A stretch of DNA of 15,268 nt from an uncultured Thiomonas sp. Lineage in GTDB: Bacteria; Pseudomonadota; Gammaproteobacteria; Burkholderiales; Burkholderiaceae_C. The DNA lies in the NCBI GenBank assembly GCA_937927695.1, contig CALBRU010000338.1:1-15268 (forward strand), given 5' to 3'. Below, piece by piece: positions 12,982 to 15,268 of the stretch. Numbering within the stretch: position 1 is the stretch's first letter; each line of letters begins with the position of its first letter. The position numbers and the translations under genes are program-made. A model generated the notes under the pieces. It had not been told where the DNA came from. It did not search any database and was given only the letters and a program-made list of their open reading frames with translations.

Positions 12982-14526
12982 TCAGGCCGGCCAGTCCAGC
13001 ATCATTCGGGTTCCGTGATCCGGAATGCTTTCGACGCTGACCTCGCCGCCATGCAGGCGCACGATGTTGCGCACCAGGGCCAGACCCAGGCCCAACCCGC
13101 CGCGGCTTCGGCTGCGCGCGGCATCGGCGCGGTAAAAGCGGTCGAACAGATACGGCAGATGCTCGGCGGCGATGCCGCAGCCGGTGTCAGCCACTTCAAT
13201 ACGTATTCCGCCCCTGTGTGGATGAGCTGAGAGCGTGACGGCGCCGCCGCGCGGGGTGTGCGCCAAGGCGTTGCCGATCAGGTTGCCCATGGCCCGCTGC
13301 AGCAGCATGCGGTCGGCTTGAAAGGCCAGTTGCGGTGTCGCCTGCACATGAAGGCGCACCTCGGCCTCGGCTGCGGTTGCCTCGAAGAAATCGGCCAGGG
13401 TGCGGAGCTCCTGCCCGACATCCAGCCGTTCCAGCCGCAGCGCGGCATCAGGATGCTCGGTCTGCGCCAAAAACAGCAGGGTCTGGATCATTTGCGACAG
13501 ACGCTCGCACTCCTCCACCGCCGATTCGAGCGCCTCACGGTATTCGCCCGGTTCGCGCGGTCTGCCTAGTGCCACCTCGAGCCCGCCCCAAAGATTGGTG
13601 ATGGGCGTGCGCAATTCATGCGCCATGTCGGCGGAAAACTGGGAGATGCGGCCGAACGATTCCTCCAGCCGTTGCAAAGTGGCATTGAAGGCCAGAGCGA
13701 GCGTCTGCAGTTCGGCGGGCAGGCGTTGGGTATCGAGCCGTTTGTGCAGGTCTTGTGCACCGATGCCGCGCGCGGAATCGGCCATATGCCGCAAGGGACG
13801 TAAACCGCGCCAGGCAATGCCATAACCCGCCGCGGCCGCAGCAAGAATGGCGGCAAGCAGCACTGCCGAGAGGCGGAGCCGGTAATCGGCCAAAATACGC
13901 GACTCCGCCGTACGGTTCAGCGCCACTTCCAGGCGTATGGGTGCGAGCGCCGCTCCTGCCGCCGCCCTCGCCGTCAGCGGCAGCATGGCGGTGAGGTAAT
14001 GCTGATCGTGCGGCAGATGCACTTTGTGCAATCGCGGCGCCCCCTGAACCCCCGGCGTGAGAAAAGCGGCTTCATTCAACGCACGGCTAAAGCCCGGTGT
14101 TTGCAGCAGCACGGCCCCACGGGCGTCCAGCAGGCGCAGGTAGAGATCGCGCGGCGCATCCGGCGGCAGCTTGAGATAGGCCTCCTGCCCCACCTCATCG
14201 CTCTGCACGGGGTGGGTCTGCAGCAGCGCGGCAACGGTATCGAGTTTGCGCAGCACCGACTCGCGGTCTTCCTGCATCATGCGCGCGCTCAAACCCCAGT
14301 ACACCCAGCTGCTTGCCGCCAGCAAGATGAGCGCCAATGTCAGCGAAAACGCTCCCGCCATCCAGGCCGCCAGCGAACGCGGCGGCAGCCCGTACTGGCG
14401 CAGACGGCGCAGCGCAAAGTCGGTCCAGCCCAGCAGGCCCATGCCTTGCCTCTTTCGGCTCTCACCTTGCCGTGTACGCGGGGAAGGCCGGGAAGCGATC
14501 ACGGCCTCGGTCGATTCACTTTGCAT
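12982..14526 (-). CDS. cusS: Heavy-metal sensor histidine kinase, CusS/CopS-like
   Basis: This inner-membrane sensor kinase should respond to periplasmic metal ions and phosphorylate the regulator encoded just upstream. From ATG 14526 it has 514 residues. Membrane helices lie at about 54-76 and 219-240 and enclose a periplasmic domain of about 140 residues. A HAMP linker (about 240-293) leads to the H-box FSADMAHELRTPITNL with His303, the N-box GNLIGNALAHTP (414-425), DTGCGI (447-452) and GGLGLGLALV (476-485). The EVALGRPREPGEYREAL segment after the H-box is typical of the heavy-metal sensor subfamily. Two starts are possible. ATG 14526 overlaps the regulator stop by 11 bp and has GGAA seven bases upstream. 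ATG 14442 (MGLLGWTDF) has AGAGG six bases upstream and gives 486 residues, nearer the CusS length. The extra 28 residues are non-homologous and may come from a repeat. Which start is used is open. Confidence 0.92.
   Translation of the reverse strand: MQSESTEAVIASRPSPRTRQGESRKRQGMGLLGWTDFALRRLRQYGLPPRSLAAWMAGAFSLTLALILLAASSWVYWGLSARMMQEDRESVLRKLDTVAALLQTHPVQSDEVGQEAYLKLPPDAPRDLYLRLLDARGAVLLQTPGFSRALNEAAFLTPGVQGAPRLHKVHLPHDQHYLTAMLPLTARAAAGAALAPIRLEVALNRTAESRILADYRLRLSAVLLAAILAAAAAGYGIAWRGLRPLRHMADSARGIGAQDLHKRLDTQRLPAELQTLALAFNATLQRLEESFGRISQFSADMAHELRTPITNLWGGLEVALGRPREPGEYREALESAVEECERLSQMIQTLLFLAQTEHPDAALRLERLDVGQELRTLADFFEATAAEAEVRLHVQATPQLAFQADRMLLQRAMGNLIGNALAHTPRGGAVTLSAHPHRGGIRIEVADTGCGIAAEHLPYLFDRFYRADAARSRSRGGLGLGLALVRNIVRLHGGEVSVESIPDHGTRMMLDWPA
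14443..14513. repeat. Possible degenerate GC-rich dispersed repeat at the regulator/kinase junction
   Basis: Between the two candidate kinase starts the DNA reads like the GC-rich dispersed repeats built from CTCTC-CCTTGCC and GCGGGGAAGGCCGGG blocks that occur between genes in many Burkholderiales and Xanthomonadales. Here CTCTCACCTTGCCG (from 14460) runs into GTGTACGCGGGGAAGGCC. It holds an imperfect hairpin with CCTTGCCG and CGGGGAAGG arms. The encoded peptide (SRPSPRTRQGESRKRQG) has the arginine/proline/serine look of translated repeat DNA. The identification is by eye and from memory of such repeats; only one copy is in this window. Confidence 0.25.
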
Positions 14527-15193
14527 CGCGCACTTCCAATACATAACCCACCCCGCGAACGGTGTGCAGCAGCGGCGCGGGGAAGGGCTCGTCGAGCTTG
14601 CTGCGCAAGCGACGAATGTGTACGTCCACCACATTGGTGTCGCTGTCGAAGTTCATATCCCAGACCTGTTCGGCAATCAGGGTGCGTGACAGCACCTCGC
14701 CAGCGCGTCGTGACAACAGCGCCAGCAGCGCGAACTCCTTGGGGGTGAGCGCCAGCCGCTGCCCGCCGCGCTCGGCGCGCTGGCGATGCATGTCAACCCG
14801 CAGATCGGCCACTTCCATCACGTCGGGCAGGCGCGTGACCCCGCGCCTCAGCACGCTGCGCACCCGTGCCAGCAGCTCAGAAAACGCGAAAGGCTTGACC
14901 AGATAGTCGTCGGCGCCCAGCTCCAGCCCGCGCACCCGATCGGCCACGCCGTCGCGCGCGGTGAGCATGAGCACCGGGGTGGTCTGCCGGGCCCGCAGTT
15001 CGCTCAGCACACTCCAGCCGTCGCGACCGGGCAGCATGGCATCGAGCACGATCAAGTCGTACGGCTGGGTCAGCGCCAGATGCAGACCATCCGTGCCGTC
15101 AACGGCGACATCTGCGATGAAACCGTTCTCCCCAAGTCCGCGCTTGAGATAAGCCGCCGTCTTGGTCTCGTCTTCGACAATGAGAATTCGCAT
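14516..15193 (-). CDS. cusR: Heavy-metal response regulator, CusR/CopR/SilR-like (OmpR family)
   Basis: This 225-residue transcription factor pairs with the kinase gene that follows. The receiver domain (1-116) begins MRILIVEDETKTAAYLKRGL and has the acidic pocket Glu7/Asp8, phospho-acceptor Asp51 (VLDAMLPGRDGW), Thr78 and Lys100 (YLVKPFAFSELLARV). The winged-helix domain (about 125-222) carries LTPKEFALLALLSRRAGEVL and the stretch TLIAEQVWDMNFDSDTNVVD (171-190), which is diagnostic of the CusR/CopR/SilR/CzcR group, and ends TVRGVGYVLE. Copper, silver or another heavy metal is the likely signal; which one cannot be read. The ATG at 15193 is the family start. The reading frame stays open upstream only by running into adapter sequence, so the residues MCSSDL and their neighbours are artefactual. 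Only 31 genomic bases remain upstream, so the promoter is missing. The gene overlaps the kinase frame by 11 bp if that gene starts at 14526. Confidence 0.95.
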   Translation of the reverse strand: MRILIVEDETKTAAYLKRGLGENGFIADVAVDGTDGLHLALTQPYDLIVLDAMLPGRDGWSVLSELRARQTTPVLMLTARDGVADRVRGLELGADDYLVKPFAFSELLARVRSVLRRGVTRLPDVMEVADLRVDMHRQRAERGGQRLALTPKEFALLALLSRRAGEVLSRTLIAEQVWDMNFDSDTNVVDVHIRRLRSKLDEPFPAPLLHTVRGVGYVLEVRDAK

Positions 15194-15224
15194 ACTCGCA
15201 TTGTCGGCTCGCCGCTGGCAGAGC

Positions 15225-15268
15225 AGATCGGAAGAGCACACGTCTGAACTCCAGTCACTAGCTTATCT
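15225..15268 (+). other. Illumina TruSeq indexed adapter (non-genomic contig end)
   Basis: From 15225 the sequence reads AGATCGGAAGAGCACACGTC and continues through CTCCAGTCAC to 15258, which is the standard TruSeq read-1 adapter. It is followed by TAGCTT (15259-15264), which I recall as TruSeq index 10, and by ATCT, the first bases of the constant sequence after the index. The translated frames here give the well-known contaminant peptides MTGVQTCALPI and MCSSDL. The genomic sequence therefore ends at 15224. This is from memory of the adapter sequence, but the match is complete over all 44 bases. Confidence 0.98.

Noticed and set aside
15194..15241. Upstream extension of the response-regulator frame (MCSSDL...)
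   Set aside because: Most of it is adapter sequence; the family start MRILIVEDE is at 15193.

Overview
The window is GC-rich, densely coding bacterial DNA that looks like a betaproteobacterium of the order Burkholderiales. Protein-level resemblance is clear for YejABE, FabI, a CusR/CusS-type two-component system, a thiamine-synthesis fusion and a sulfide:quinone oxidoreductase (SQR)-like flavoprotein. The SQR plus DUF1641 pair and the metal-sensing pair would suit a sulfur-oxidising, metal-exposed organism such as a Thiomonas relative, but the genus is only a guess. No rRNA, tRNA, CRISPR array, insertion sequence or prophage gene was seen.

Layout, left to right. (1) 1-4008, minus strand: a yejA-yejB-yejE-(yejF) oligopeptide/microcin C-type ABC importer with stop/start overlaps of 4 bp; only the first six codons of the presumed yejF remain. 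(2) 4085-5763, plus strand: fabI, followed 32 bp later by an unrecognised lipoprotein gene. (3) 5774-6793, minus: a CorA/ZntB-type metal transporter. (4) 6911-8551, plus: an AMP-forming acyl-CoA ligase, convergent with (5) 8584-10429, minus: an SQR-like flavoprotein gene followed by a DUF1641 gene. (6) 10686-12200, minus: a fused ThiD-ThiE protein. (7) 12339-12923, plus: a secreted proline- and histidine-rich protein. (8) 12982-15193, minus: a response regulator and an overlapping histidine kinase of the copper/silver/heavy-metal family.

Functionally this is mostly a housekeeping-type region: peptide import, fatty-acid elongation and activation, metal transport, thiamine synthesis, sulfide oxidation and metal sensing. 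The least explained pieces are the lipoprotein at 4927-5763, the DUF1641 partner of the flavoprotein, the His-rich secreted protein beside the metal-sensing pair, and a Cys-to-Ser change in the ThiD anion-hole motif.

The last 44 bases (15225-15268) are not genomic. They match the Illumina TruSeq indexed adapter, so the contig really ends at 15224, and the apparent upstream extension of the response-regulator frame is an artefact. I did not find a convincing new multi-gene system.
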